From Piper betle (lineage: Eukaryota > Streptophyta > Magnoliopsida > Piperales > Piperaceae): a stretch of DNA of 64,000 nt. The stretch lies in assembly GCA_033002965.1 (NCBI GenBank), contig JAURVB010002593.1, positions 1-64,000 of the forward strand, written 5' to 3'. A program made the translations under genes and the position numbers. Below are positions 1 to 11,564 of the stretch, piece by piece. Numbering within the stretch: the stretch's first letter is position 1; each line of letters starts with the position of its first letter. The notes below the pieces were generated by a model. That model was not told the origin of the DNA, searched no databases, and saw only the letters and a list, made by a program, of their open reading frames with translations.

Positions 1-165
1 TATTTAATTGAGGAATAAGTGTGGGCTGCTGGGAAACGGTCCAAGACTGTGTGATTTTATTATAAGTTATGATTTCTAATAATGTTTGACATAATTGCTT
101 TAATTTTGAGTAACACCTAGCCAGTAAGGCCCACAATATTATCATGAAAAATGGCGGGTCGTTAC
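1..165 (+). repeat. 3' end of another copy of the inverted-repeat family
   Basis: GGGAAACGGTCCAAGACTGTG and the final GGCGGGTCGTTACA match the right-arm end at 7,468-7,640 in direct orientation (GGGAAACTGTCCAAGATTGTG...GGGCGGGTCGTTATA). It is cut by the window edge. The terminal GTCGTTACA is a usual plant LTR ending. Confidence 0.7.
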
Positions 166-640
166 ATAATTGGTCACTGTTCATCATCACCGCCGCCACT
201 ATTTGGGTATTTTTCTAGCGCCAGCAGGGCACCTTCGTTGGATCCAACCACCCACACAATTCCCCTTCTCGAGATCTTTCCTTTGAGACAGACATCAACC
301 TCCGCCATTGCCCTGATTGCCGCGGCGACATTGCTACAACCAGCAGCGATGATGACACTTCTTGATTGCTTTTCGGGTAGCCAGTGGCTGGATTCCTCTG
401 AATAACACCACCAACAGCTCCGCCTTTGCCCTCTTCGTCTATCCCGACCTGCGGCGACCCTAGCCGAGCGGCCATCATCGTTCTCTGGTGACGGGCAACA
501 GTTGCCTCCTCTGGCCCATTTGCCCGTCTTCGCGTTCTTGTTCATGTCCACTTGCTCACGTCCACGTTTGCCTACTAGCCCCAGTCCACTAGCTTGCCAG
601 CTCATGTCTGAGTTTGCCTATCTAGTTCAGGTCTACCCAG
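166..640. other. GC-richer segment between repeat copies
   Basis: It is noticeably richer in GC than its flanks and has open frames on both strands without recognisable domains. It might be internal or leader sequence of the same retroelement family. No primer site was identified. Confidence 0.4.
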
Positions 641-3268
641 CCAACCTATAACGACCTGCCCGAACCGGGCCGGGTGTTAACTAAAAATATAATTTATTGT
701 AAACATAACATTCCAGAATGTGAATTGTAATACTGCAAATAAGTTTAGAATTTATAAATCATAAAAATAAAACATGCTCTGTTAGCATATGACAATATAT
801 AAAATATCGTCCCATAGTCTCAGACTATTTCCCATAGCCATAATTATAACACAAGAGGGTAAAAAAGAAGTCGAATTTATTATTGATTCACCATACCTAG
901 GTAAAAGAAGTACCAACCATACTTCTATTCTTCAGTCCAAAAGCTGCTCACTTACGGAGACAATTCCGCGTTAGTGATAAAACCACTAACCTGTATAATT
1001 AAATTAAACAAGTCAATATAATCCCTATTATCGTTGTAAGAGACTTTTAGTTGTTATGAGCCTATGCCGAGCTCGTTATATGCTGGGAGGGGTGGCCACC
1101 CCTATCTAGTTACCATCCCATGCATGCGCACATACGCTACGTGGCCCACGCCTGTAGTTACTAATATTTGTCATTAGCTCACCCTCTCGGTATCACAAGT
1201 GCATAATGAGCCTACTTGCGCTATTGCACCCTGTCACCTTTCTGCCTGGGGAAAGTATTCAATCTTTCAGGGGTGTTGCTGTGCCGAATTGAGTCAACCC
1301 TGGTTGCATTCCAGTGTATGGTGATCAGATACTCAAGTCGACCAAGACTCCCACATAGTAATTTTAAAGGTGCGGCCCTGTGTTGGAATGAGTGAATTCC
1401 TTGACCCCGATTGTGTTCTAGTGCATGGTGGTCAAGTCTAGGTTCAGGTCGACCAGGGTTGCTAACAAGGGAAAATATAATATTTTAAATAATTATACGG
1501 ACCTGGATAGTTCGTAAGTAAACTCACAATTGCGACCAGCGATCCTAATCTGAATGAAAACATAAAATTATATATAAGTATAATTTTATTCGAGTAGAAA
1601 TGCATGCAACTAAATGACTAATATTTATATCACTATTAAAATTCAACAATATTAAATATTAAATTATTCATGTGATATAATCATTTAAATCCTACTTTAC
1701 ATTTTAAATTAATTATCTAAATCATAATTAACACTTAACAAATAATAAAATAATTATTAAATTATGAACAAGTATTTAATTTTTCTTTGCGATGATAATT
1801 ACTTAACTACGATCTTGATGATTTAGTTTATTGTTATAGTTTTTAATCGCTATTCTTATTCATAACAAATTATTTAATTAAGTTGTATGATTAAATTAAT
1901 TAAAATAATTTAATTAATTAAGTTGTACTATTTAGGTTCGTTGCTTGTGATTTGTTTATACAATTATATTTTAATAACCCATTTTCTACATTACTAACTC
2001 ATTATTAAAATAATCACTTTATTTACTCAATATTAACTTTGATATGGTAAACATGAAATCTTTATTTTATTTTTATAACATAAACCATCCGATTTAATTT
2101 AATCGTTTGTTGTGCGCCGATTAATTATCGACTGTTTATCATTACTGTATTTTTTATTACTCGTGGCGATTTTGTATGATAATTAATTAGTTTAGTAACT
2201 TTACCCATAACCTATTAAAATGATTATTTTTAAAGATTTATTACGAGTTAGTATTATTTTTTAACACGTGTCTATATCGAGTCAACCCATATTTACAAAA
2301 CTTCCTTCTTCCCAATGTCCCTTCTTCTCCTAACTTCTTTTCTTTGCACCCAAAAACCAATTTACGACATCTTCTTCTTCAACCCAAAACCATATCACAA
2401 CTCCATCAACTACAACCTTCCCCAGCAACCCAATTGGAAGCCTAAAGTTCATGCTTTACAGCAACTATCCAAGGCGACACCGTTTTGCACCAAGGTGCTC
2501 AACTCCTGGCCAGCAGCACCACCGGGACTGTATGGTGAACTCCGTCCAGCCAGCAGCACCACCGGGAACACTCTCCTTCTCCTCCCTACACAACAACCCA
2601 ACATCAAGGCCAAGCGCTATGAGCATGCACAACGTGAGCCTTGGCCAGTGAAGTGGTATAGATGTCTGGAATTGCCCATAGCGTTGTTCCCTACAACTCC
2701 ACCCATAACCAAGTATAATTCTGCCACCACTCGGAAACCAAGGACACAACAAGCCATCCCTTCGACCCAGCAACTAGAGAGGTCGTCGGGGCGTGAGGGA
2801 ATGCCTTGGAACTTGTTTACGACTAGTCGCCCATCCTTGCCCAAAGTCTTTCACTCGTCAACCATGGTGAATTTCAATTTCCAGTTTAGTTTTAGTTGCT
2901 TATTGTTGATTTCAGACTTTATTTCTCATGTTTATCTATCTTATTATCAATTAAAAAGAATATGCATGCAAGAAAATGAAGAAGAGGGAGATAGGAAAGA
3001 TTCCCAAGTAAGAAAGAAGCACTGGTAAGGAAAAAGAGAACTAGGTGGCTAAGGTGAGAAGTCGTCCCTTATAAAAAATGAAATGAAAATGACGGCTAGG
3101 GTATGTAAAAACACCCCACCACCCACATTTTATTTAACCAGGGTACCCGGGTACATAATAAAATATAATAACTAACCGGGTAGAGAATATAATAATTCTC
3201 CAACGTTCGATCCTTCCCCGACCGAGTCGAATATTATTATTATTTTTTTTCACAGTCTTTACACAACC

Positions 3269-5180
3269 CAACCCATTTTCTAGACTAGGTTGATTCAACC
3301 CATTCAGTTAGGTCTGGTTCAACTTTTTTCGGTCTAATTCAGTTTAGTTTCAACCCGTTTTTGCCCGTTTCATGACCATTTTTAGTAATTCGAGAACCCC
3401 TATTCACATGATTTAACATGATTGGATGTTATGATAATTTTTCTTTATTTATTGTTTTATTTAACTATATAATTAATTAATTAATTATTATTACTTATTT
3501 ATTTTTATTTATATGTTTATAATATATGACGAATATTTATATAATTATTTGTTATTATTAGCATTATATTTACTTATCAATATTAGTCTTATTGTGTTTA
3601 TTAAATTGTATATATATATGTGTATATATATATATATATGTTTATTATTTGTATATTATTATTTGTATGTATTTAATTATGTATTCTTGTATTGTGTAAT
3701 TATGATATTATTAATATTCATTATTAATGACCATTAACTATTTGTTTATTAATTTATTAAATTATTGATATTTTTATTTATTTATTTATTTATATGTTTA
3801 TTAACACGAGTATATGCTGATATTTACTCGTGTTTACCTATGTATTTATATGGTGTAAGTATATTATTATCTTATGATTAGAGTATTACTTATGTTCATG
3901 TTTATGTATTTATTATTTATCTAATTATCTATCAGTGCATTTTCTTGTTTATTTATTTATTTATTATTTATTATTATTATGTCTTGATTTGCATGCCACA
4001 TGTTTTGTTATAGGTTTGTTAGTATTGTTTTCTTTGTTGTGATGTATTGATGATATGAGATACACACTACAAGCATGCATCATATAGAGATATTAGTATT
4101 TTATTTAGTATTGGGTTCTCATGTAAGTTTTGGAGTTTGAGCTCACCGTAGATGTGCAGATACGCTTGGAGCTTGGACTACAGGTCCGTAAAACTCTTCC
4201 TCTCTGCCTAACTCCTTGCGTGTCAAGTTTAATCATATTTTATGCGTAGGACAGCATCGGCAGAGCTTTTATTGAATCCCTCCAATGTCAGGCCATTTAG
4301 TTATGTTTTCTACGCATGTTTAATAAAACTACAAGGATGAGATCCATTGTTAGCTTTTGAACTTAAGCTCAAGAAAATTATGATATAAGCTTGTTTCCTA
4401 AGCCTATTATATAAGTACGTGCATTTTTATGGATTTCACGAATAAAAGAGTGAGCGGTATGGGGATATGTATGAATCGCACTAGTACTCCTTCAAACCAT
4501 GAAGTAGTACGGTGTATGATGGTACTGCATAAAGCGACGTATTTTTGAAATATGTAGCACTAACTTAACTGTTCCTTTTGCCACTCGAGTACTGTGGCGG
4601 ATGATATTAACAGTGTGAGGGCGTAAGCATTGTATGTACGTATAAATATGATTATGAGCCGTGCATGTGAGCCGGCAATTGCTTAAGTATGTTTCGCTTA
4701 CCACCCAGTGTGAGGCAATCATGAAGTTTCATTAGTTTTCGTAAGTAATGGAATACCCATATGCTAGTATTGTATTTCAACGGACCTAACTTTCCTACTC
4801 TAAATATAATAAATACGTATTAACATTTAGACTTGCGACTTGAATCAACATATTTAGACATGATACGCATGATGATGATTCACATAACACATGTAACAAC
4901 ACTCAAAACATGTTTGTGACATCATATTATGATCAGCTAATCATAAGCAAAGCATGCTTAAAGCATAATATCAATAAAATATAGAATTTCGGCTTTACAC
5001 CCTTGAATTCCAAAATTCATAACTCCCGAGATATTAATCCAAACATTTTGAAAATGTAGGGAAATAAACTAGCCATCCTAAAGTTTCTAACGCAAAAAAA
5101 ATCATTCAAATCATAATTCTACATCCTGAATTATGACCAATTAAACATCGGTGAATAACCTGTCTTGGAAACCTAGCACG
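3269..5180. repeat. AT-rich spacer between the inverted arms
   Basis: It holds TTTA-type simple repeats (3,480-3,990) and less biased sequence from 4,100 on (TTGAGCTCACCGTAGATG...). No protein domain was recognised. Confidence 0.6.
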
Positions 5181-5193
5181 GGTTATGTAAAGA

Positions 5194-5196
<3 letters not shown>

Positions 5197-5240
<44 letters not shown>
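5197..5240. repeat. (AT)22 microsatellite
   Basis: A pure AT dinucleotide tract inside the right arm. The left arm has an ATT-rich stretch at the same place, so the tract expanded after the arms separated. Confidence 0.95.
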
Positions 5241-5244
<4 letters not shown>

Positions 5245-7646
5245 ACTCGGTCGGGGAAGGATCTAACGTTGGAGAATTAATATTATTAATTATATTATAT
5301 TCTCTACCCGGTTAATTATTATATTTTATTATTTACTCGGTTACTCAGTTACCCGGTTAAATGAAATATGAGTGTTAGGGTATTTTCCGTACCCTAACCA
5401 TCATTTTCATTTTATTTTATGAGGGGGGCGTCATCCTCACCCTAGCCGCCTTCATTCTCATTTTCTTCTCCTCTTCCTCACTGGTGCCGGATTCTTCCTT
5501 ATTTGGGTATCCTTCCTATCTCCCTATTCTTAATTTTCATGCATTCATATTTCTTTTTAATTAATAATAAGCATGATAAATATGAGAATTGAAGTCTTAA
5601 ATCAACAATAAAAAATTAAACTAAACTGAAAATTGGAAATCCCACCATGGCCGACGAGTTTGAATTTTGGCAAGGTGGACGATCGTAGGCAAGGAATTTC
5701 AAGGCAGCCCTCACACTCCCGCCTACCTCTCTGGTTGTTGGGTCGAAGGGATGGCTTGTCGTGTCCCTGGTTTACAATGGATGGTGGAAATTACACCTAT
5801 TGAGGGCGGAGTTGCGAGGGGTGATGAAGGTGGTTTCCTCTGAAATTGACTATGTAATGGAAGATTTAGAGGGTAGATGCCAATTGTTCTTTGTTGACAA
5901 CATCAAAGGTTTATTATGTCAGTTCTTGCCATCGGCACAAGCCACTACATGCGACCTTCTCGCTGTAAGGGTTGACTCGATACGGCTCGAGTTAAAAATA
6001 TATACTAACTCGCAATAAATCTTTAAAAATAATTATTCTAATGGGTTATGGGTTAAAGTTGATAAACTAATTAATTATTGTACAAAATCACCATAAGTAA
6101 TAAAAATATGGTAATGATAAACGGTCGATAATTAATCGGTGTACTACAAGCGATTAATTTAAATTGGCAGGTTATAAGTAATTAATAAAATAAAAATTTT
6201 CACCTTTATTATATTAAATTTAATACTACTTAAATAAAATGATTATTTTAATAACGAGTTAATAAGGTAGAAAATGGGTTGTTAAACTATAATTGTGTAA
6301 AAATCACAAGCGTTGAACCTAAATAGCAGAATGAAAATAAATAAAATTTGAAACTTTATTGAGTTGAATATTTAAAATAATTGTATTAGTAATATATGTG
6401 AATTAGAATAATACAAATTATTTTAAATAAGTTAATCAATAATTTAATTAATTAAATTGCTATGAATAATGATAGCGATTAAAAATTATAACCGAAGGGA
6501 AATATACTAATAATAGTAATTAAATATTTGTTTATAAATTGATAATTATTTTATCATTTGTTAAGTGTGAATTATAATTTAGATAATAATTTAAAATGTA
6601 CGGTAGAATTTAAATAATTATGTCACATGAATAATTTAATATTTAATATTGTTGAATTTTAATCATGATATATATTAGTCATGTAGTTGCATGCATTTCT
6701 GCTCGAATAAAATTTATATTTATGTATAATTTTATGTTCTTATTCACATTTGGATCGTTAGTTAGAGTTGCAGGTTCACTTACGAACTATCTAGGTTCGT
6801 ATAATTATTTGAAATGTTGTGTTTTCCCTTTTTAGTAGCCTTGGTCGGCCTGAGCTCAGATTTGACTACCATGTACCAATTGCAACTGGGGTCAATGAAT
6901 TAACTCAGTCCGATATGGGGCCGGACCATTTAAAATTACTATGTGGGAGTCTTTGTCGAGTTGAGTATCTGACCACCATGCGTTGGAACGCAACCGGGGT
7001 CGACTCAATTTCGCACAAGGCAGCACCCCCTGAAAGCTTAAATACCTGCCCCCATGCCGAAAGGGGTAATAGGGCACAATGGCCGAAGACGGCTTATTAT
7101 GCACTTGTGATATCAAGAGGGTGAGTCAACGGCAAATATCGGTAACTATAGGCCGTGGGCCACGTAACATGTGTGTGCATGCATGGGATGGTAGTTAGAT
7201 GGGGTGGCCACCCCTCCCAGCATATTAAGAGCCCGACATAGGCTTATAATCACTAAAAGACTCATGAAATAAGAATAGGGATTATATTGACCTGTTTTAT
7301 TTAATTATGCGGCTTAGTGGTTTCATCACTAACGCAGAATTGCCTCCACAGCTGAACAGCTTTAGACTAAAGATTAAGAGTGGGTTGGTGGTTCTTTTAC
7401 CAACCTAGGTATGGTGAATCGATAATAATTGGACTTCCTTTTTATTCTCTTGGTTATAAATGTGACTATGGGAAACTGTCCAAGATTGTGGGACTTTGAG
7501 TTAGTTTATTTTATGCATTGTCACATGCTATCAAAACATGTTTAATTTTTATGATTTATAAATTTTAGACTTTTAATTTTTATTGTTATATCAAATATAT
7601 TTTTAGGCAACACCTGGTCCGGTTTGGGCGGGTCGTTATAGGTTGG

Positions 7647-9567
7647 GGTTTTTAATTTGAGATTCTTTGATCTTTTTCATTTTTGATCCAATTTTTATCA
7701 AACAAAAATTGATACTTCATGGTTTCTTAACATCAAATCATGGGTTTAACAAAAAAATATTACACAGTTTTTAATTTAGAGGAAACATGCATAGAAGAAG
7801 TGTTCGTGTTTTAAACTTGATATATCTTAACAATTTAACCTTGCGTCATTGTTAAAGTATAAGAATTATTTGTAGAACTTATTTACAGCTAGCCTAAACA
7901 TAAATTAACATCTTAAACATTGATTTGATGAATTATATAAGCATGAAATATGAAATAAAACAAGTAGATAGTATGGAACATCGAATATAAAATGAAATAT
8001 GACCATGATGTATAAATCCGCATAATTTAACTATTGTAATTGAGATTGCTAACATCTTCTTTGATGAATACGCCTAGAACTCCATACCAACACCATCCCC
8101 ATACAGTCTCCAAGGAATGAGAAAGAGGGCAAAGAGTGAAAAGGTTAGAGAGAGAGGGGGCGGCTAGGGTTGAAGGTTTTAGAATAGCAATTTCATCCCC
8201 CTTGCCTTCTCATGTACTCTAGGCCTTTCTACTAGTCCTAGAACATCTGCTTTTTCAACTCAAAAGACTAAACTGCCTTTAACCCTCTTGCACAGACACT
8301 TAAGTGAACAAATTCATCCACATCCAATGACCGACTCTCACCTTATGACAAAACACAACCATTGGACAAATATTTAATGTTAGATTTTCCTTTAAATTAC
8401 ATGATTATATAAATAAGTGCTTCTAGCCCACACATTAGACTAAATAACTAGTTGAACTAAACATTGGGATATTGATTTGGTTCACATGCGACCATGTTAA
8501 TTTGTCCACTAAATGTTTTAAGCTATTCAACAACTAATCTTCACGGATTTAACTTGGCTTTTTACCCCATTTCATGATTGAGTGTTAAACAAGGGTCTCA
8601 TATAGCCAAACTCAATATAATTAACAGATAATTATGAAATTTAAAAGTATCTTTCATTAGTCGTGGACTAACTTGCATGAAGAAAAATTTATGTGTTGAA
8701 TAAATAGTTCTTCTCTATGGCTATATCCTACATAAAAGAAAGAAAATATAACTAAGTAATATTGGTGGTAAGAGGGCCATATATTATATTCTAACCCCCC
8801 TACTATATCCTCTCTTCTAGTCCACCAAGTCGTTTGGTGAAGAAGTCTTCATTACTCGACAAGGCAATTCAACTTGTGACCTTATTAGCCAAGTAAGTTA
8901 AGACTCCTTAACAAGCACCGTACAAATGTTAAGGAAGTTTACACTCCAAACATCATTAAGTCTCAAACAAGCATTCTTTTCAAGCATTAAGTGTCAAAGA
9001 TCTTAGCTCTTTAAAACTCCAAAGACCTTTAAAGCTTTATAAAGAAGCTACACCTTTTCCAAGTAATTCCTCTCCGCAAGCAAGTTGTTTGACACTTACT
9101 CCCCACACCTAGGGAATTTACAAATCAGCATAATCACAATTGAGTAAGCATTTCTACAATACGCTATCCTTTCTACAATCTAAATACCTCTTAAAAAGTT
9201 AAGATTATCTCACATCAAATACGTATAGAGTAAAATCAAATATTAGTAGAGATATACTTATAAACTTCAACTTAGAAATTACTTTTAAAAAGATGACTAA
9301 ACTTATTAATTTATACTAATTTGGTTGGGCCGTTATAAGTAGTATTAGAACAAACTCGAGACCATGCTAGATGGATAGTGGTATATTAAGAAAAAAATTT
9401 CGATAGAATTTTTTAAGGTGAGTTGAATATAATGTCCAAAATGTTAAGTTAGTTTCCGTCTAATATATTATTAAAGATATGCTTAGAATTTTTAACTTGA
9501 TTAATCTATTTTGGAAAGAAGATTCAATTTGTATTAATTAAGTTTGACCTTTATTAAACCAAACACC
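7647..9567. repeat. AT-rich spacer with an LTR-like edge
   Basis: No coding is supported. GGTTGGGCCGTTATA at 9,322-9,336 resembles the GGGTCGTTATA edge of the inverted-repeat arm at 7,629-7,640, and a GA-rich leader followed by GGGGGCGGCTAGGGTT at 8,140-8,172 resembles leader sequence in the arms. It may be another decayed copy of that family. Confidence 0.35.
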
Positions 9568-9750
9568 TTAAACTTCACGATTTCTTGCAATTTCTAAATA
9601 TGCCTTCACTTTCCTTGTTCTCATCAAACGGGTAGGAGCACCAAGAGCAGCATGAGAACTGAACAAAGCATCATGAAATGAACAATAAATACCAGACCAC
9701 AAAACAGCAACAACCACTAAAATAGCGCCTCCCCAAGCCTCACTCGCCAT
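9568..9750 (-). CDS. Possible 60-residue single-pass membrane microprotein
   Basis: I do not recognise this ORF. It starts MASEAWGG, has a hydrophobic stretch at residues 8-24 (AILVVVAVLWSGIYCSF) fit for one membrane helix, then a basic tail (TRLMRTRKVKAYLEIARNREV) ending at TAA. It lies on the NAA25 strand about 1.1 kb beyond its stop, in sequence less AT-biased than its surroundings. No repeat of it is seen in the window. Codon +4 is G but the -3 base is T. It could be a small gene, one exon of a larger gene, or chance. Confidence 0.4.
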   Translation of the reverse strand: MASEAWGGAILVVVAVLWSGIYCSFHDALFSSHAALGAPTRLMRTRKVKAYLEIARNREV

Positions 9751-10870
9751 ATAAGTTGCATACCGGCATGCATGATTTACAATTATTATTATTTGTATAT
9801 AAGAAAAAGACTAACTTATACAGAATAAAATATTCATTAATTTATTAGTTGCAAATTATTCAAAGCTACATCATTTATATAAATAAACAAAATTTCGAAT
9901 TTCAAAATAATATACCTAAAAAAAATTACATATTATAAAAGTCTATAATTCTAAATAATATAACTACTTATTTTCATTCGGTTTTTCTTATCGCATTGAA
10001 GTCCTTCACCTTTTAGTATCTAACTTCTTTTTTCTCCCTTTCCTCTTTTCATCTATTCAAATTGTACATCTTAATATATTTTCCTTTATTGTAGAAGAGC
10101 AGGATAAATATAATTTGGGCTTGATAAAAAATAAATATAAAAATTAGGTTTGATAACATTAGAGAACTTTGAAATACTATACCGTACAATATGGTTTAAT
10201 CGATCACAATATTTGTGAGTTCAAAGAGTATAAATAATAAGGGATAACATACCAATTCACCCCATAACGGCACGTAACAATAAAATATGGAAACCGAGTC
10301 TAATTTTCTTTAAAAATTTGTAGTTGGAAATATTTAAAACGGCCCCTAAATGTCTATCACAAGAACAAATTCTAAAAATCATTCTGGCCAATCCATTAGG
10401 CAAGGTGTAGCTCCATGCACATTGCGTTACCATATTCAACGAAATTTCATACATTAGCTGAAAAAGAAAAATGATCATCACATATACGACCAGTTGCAGC
10501 TGTAATAAAAAAAAAGAAATGGTTACATCTTGGGCTTACTTGAAGATGAAACTGTGAAAGCTTAACTTCAAAAATCAATTTGGTAATAGGCAGCCAGATG
10601 CTAACCCACACACTGCTTTACAATAATAGCCAAATGCTTATTTCAATCGTAAGACCCGATGTCTCACCAAAAAAGTTTTGACACAAGTGGCAAAATTCTA
10701 GCAGCTCAGATCTTTTAGCTCATGTAAATGAATAAAAAATGTCCCGTGAACAACAAAAACCTGAACGGCTATTGCAAAGCAGAAGACAAGGAGAAGCACT
10801 TCTAATCACTGCCACTATCTGTCCGAACAACTTTAAATTATCCCACCTAAAAATTGTTCCGAAACAGTCT
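9751..10870 (-). other. NAA25 3' flank and probable 3' UTR
   Basis: The region just past the stop (10,870 to perhaps 10,500) is likely 3' UTR. An open stretch at 10,257-10,481 has no recognisable domain and is not called. The poly-A site is not determined. Confidence 0.45.
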
Positions 10871-11564
10871 TTAAATCAACTGCTGCAATGAATTGAGTAA
10901 CTTCAATTTTGAAATGCATATATTATGGAACTCAGAAAGCATCTTGTTCTGCCCACTAATAACCTTCCGCAGCACATCCTCCGCACTCCAAGTTTCCAAG
11001 GACTGTAAGATTCTATCAGCTACTTCTAAACTCGATGAAGCAGCAACAGTTTCTTCCAAAAGCTTTAACATGCGTCTGGAACTACCATCCGAACTCTTGA
11101 ACTGCACGCAAGAAGATAAAGCATATAATTTTTCATCTTCTGAGGTATCAATCTGTTTTCTACACCAATCTGCGACCATCTGTATCACATCATATAACTT
11201 TTGAGCAGAAGTTTTAACTGAGCAAACCAAAGGTGTCTGCAACTGATCCACCAATCCAGTTCTTTTTCCTTTTTCCAGCAGGCATTAATGACCGTATGCT
11301 TGACTGTAATATTAAACAATGCCATGACAAAGGTTCTGATACTATTTGCACCAAGAGTGGTAGCATTGATCCAGGACATTGTAGTAGTGGCTGGGCAGAT
11401 TCCAGATTTTTCTCCACAAGCATTCCCAAGAGATTGTCGACCACATGCCATGTAATTGTTTCTTTTCCATCTTTATCAGGAAAACCAACACTATGAGAGA
11501 ACAAATTGAACGCATTCACAAACACAGCAAAACTCGTCCACTCAATCACATGGCAACCTAAATC
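10871..11564 (-). CDS. NAA25: NAA25 exon 19 (terminal, contains +1 frameshift)
   Basis: It begins [19 protein letters not shown] and is conserved through [20 protein letters not shown] to MPAGKRK. There the frame changes: the first frame stops at 11,214-11,216, while the second stays open and conserved ([29 protein letters not shown] and [12 protein letters not shown] segments) to TAA at 10,871-10,873. The 694-nt length is one base over a codon multiple. Two A5 runs (minus strand) at 11,274-11,270 and 11,267-11,263 are the likely site. Confidence 0.9.

Larger units (their letters stand above)
641..7646. repeat. Large imperfect inverted repeat (arms about 2.6 and 2.5 kb)
   Basis: Left arm 641-3,268 and right arm 5,181-7,646 are inverted copies. 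The outer ends read CCAACCTATAACGACC and its complement; the inner edges share GGGTTNTGTAAAGACTG. Matching landmarks lie at about 1,100/7,210 (GGTGGCCACCCCT), 1,345/6,950 (CTCCCACATAGTAATTTTAA), 2,230/6,020 and 3,205/5,250 (TCGGTCGGGGAAGGATC). Each arm looks like one long LTR, 5' TGTAAAGAC... to 3' ...GTCGTTATA, so the structure may be two LTRs placed head to head. No direct target duplication flanks it. A plus-strand ORF in the left arm (2,315-3,028) is not kept in the right arm. Confidence 0.8.

Noticed and set aside
174..605. Overlapping ORFs of 84-143 codons on both strands near the left edge
   Set aside because: The frames overlap on both strands in a GC-richer stretch without domains or splice support; this fits low stop frequency rather than a gene.
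2315..3028. A 237-codon ORF on the plus strand in the left inverted arm
   Set aside because: The matching part of the right arm does not keep the frame, it runs opposite to the LTR direction, it contains local CCAGCAGCACCACCGGGA repeats, and no domain is recognisable.
10257..10481. A 74-codon minus-strand ORF downstream of NAA25
   Set aside because: No similarity or clean composition; more likely part of the 3' UTR or flank.
10893..11496. Plus-strand ORFs opposite the last NAA25 exon
   Set aside because: They are antisense shadows of well-conserved NAA25 coding sequence.
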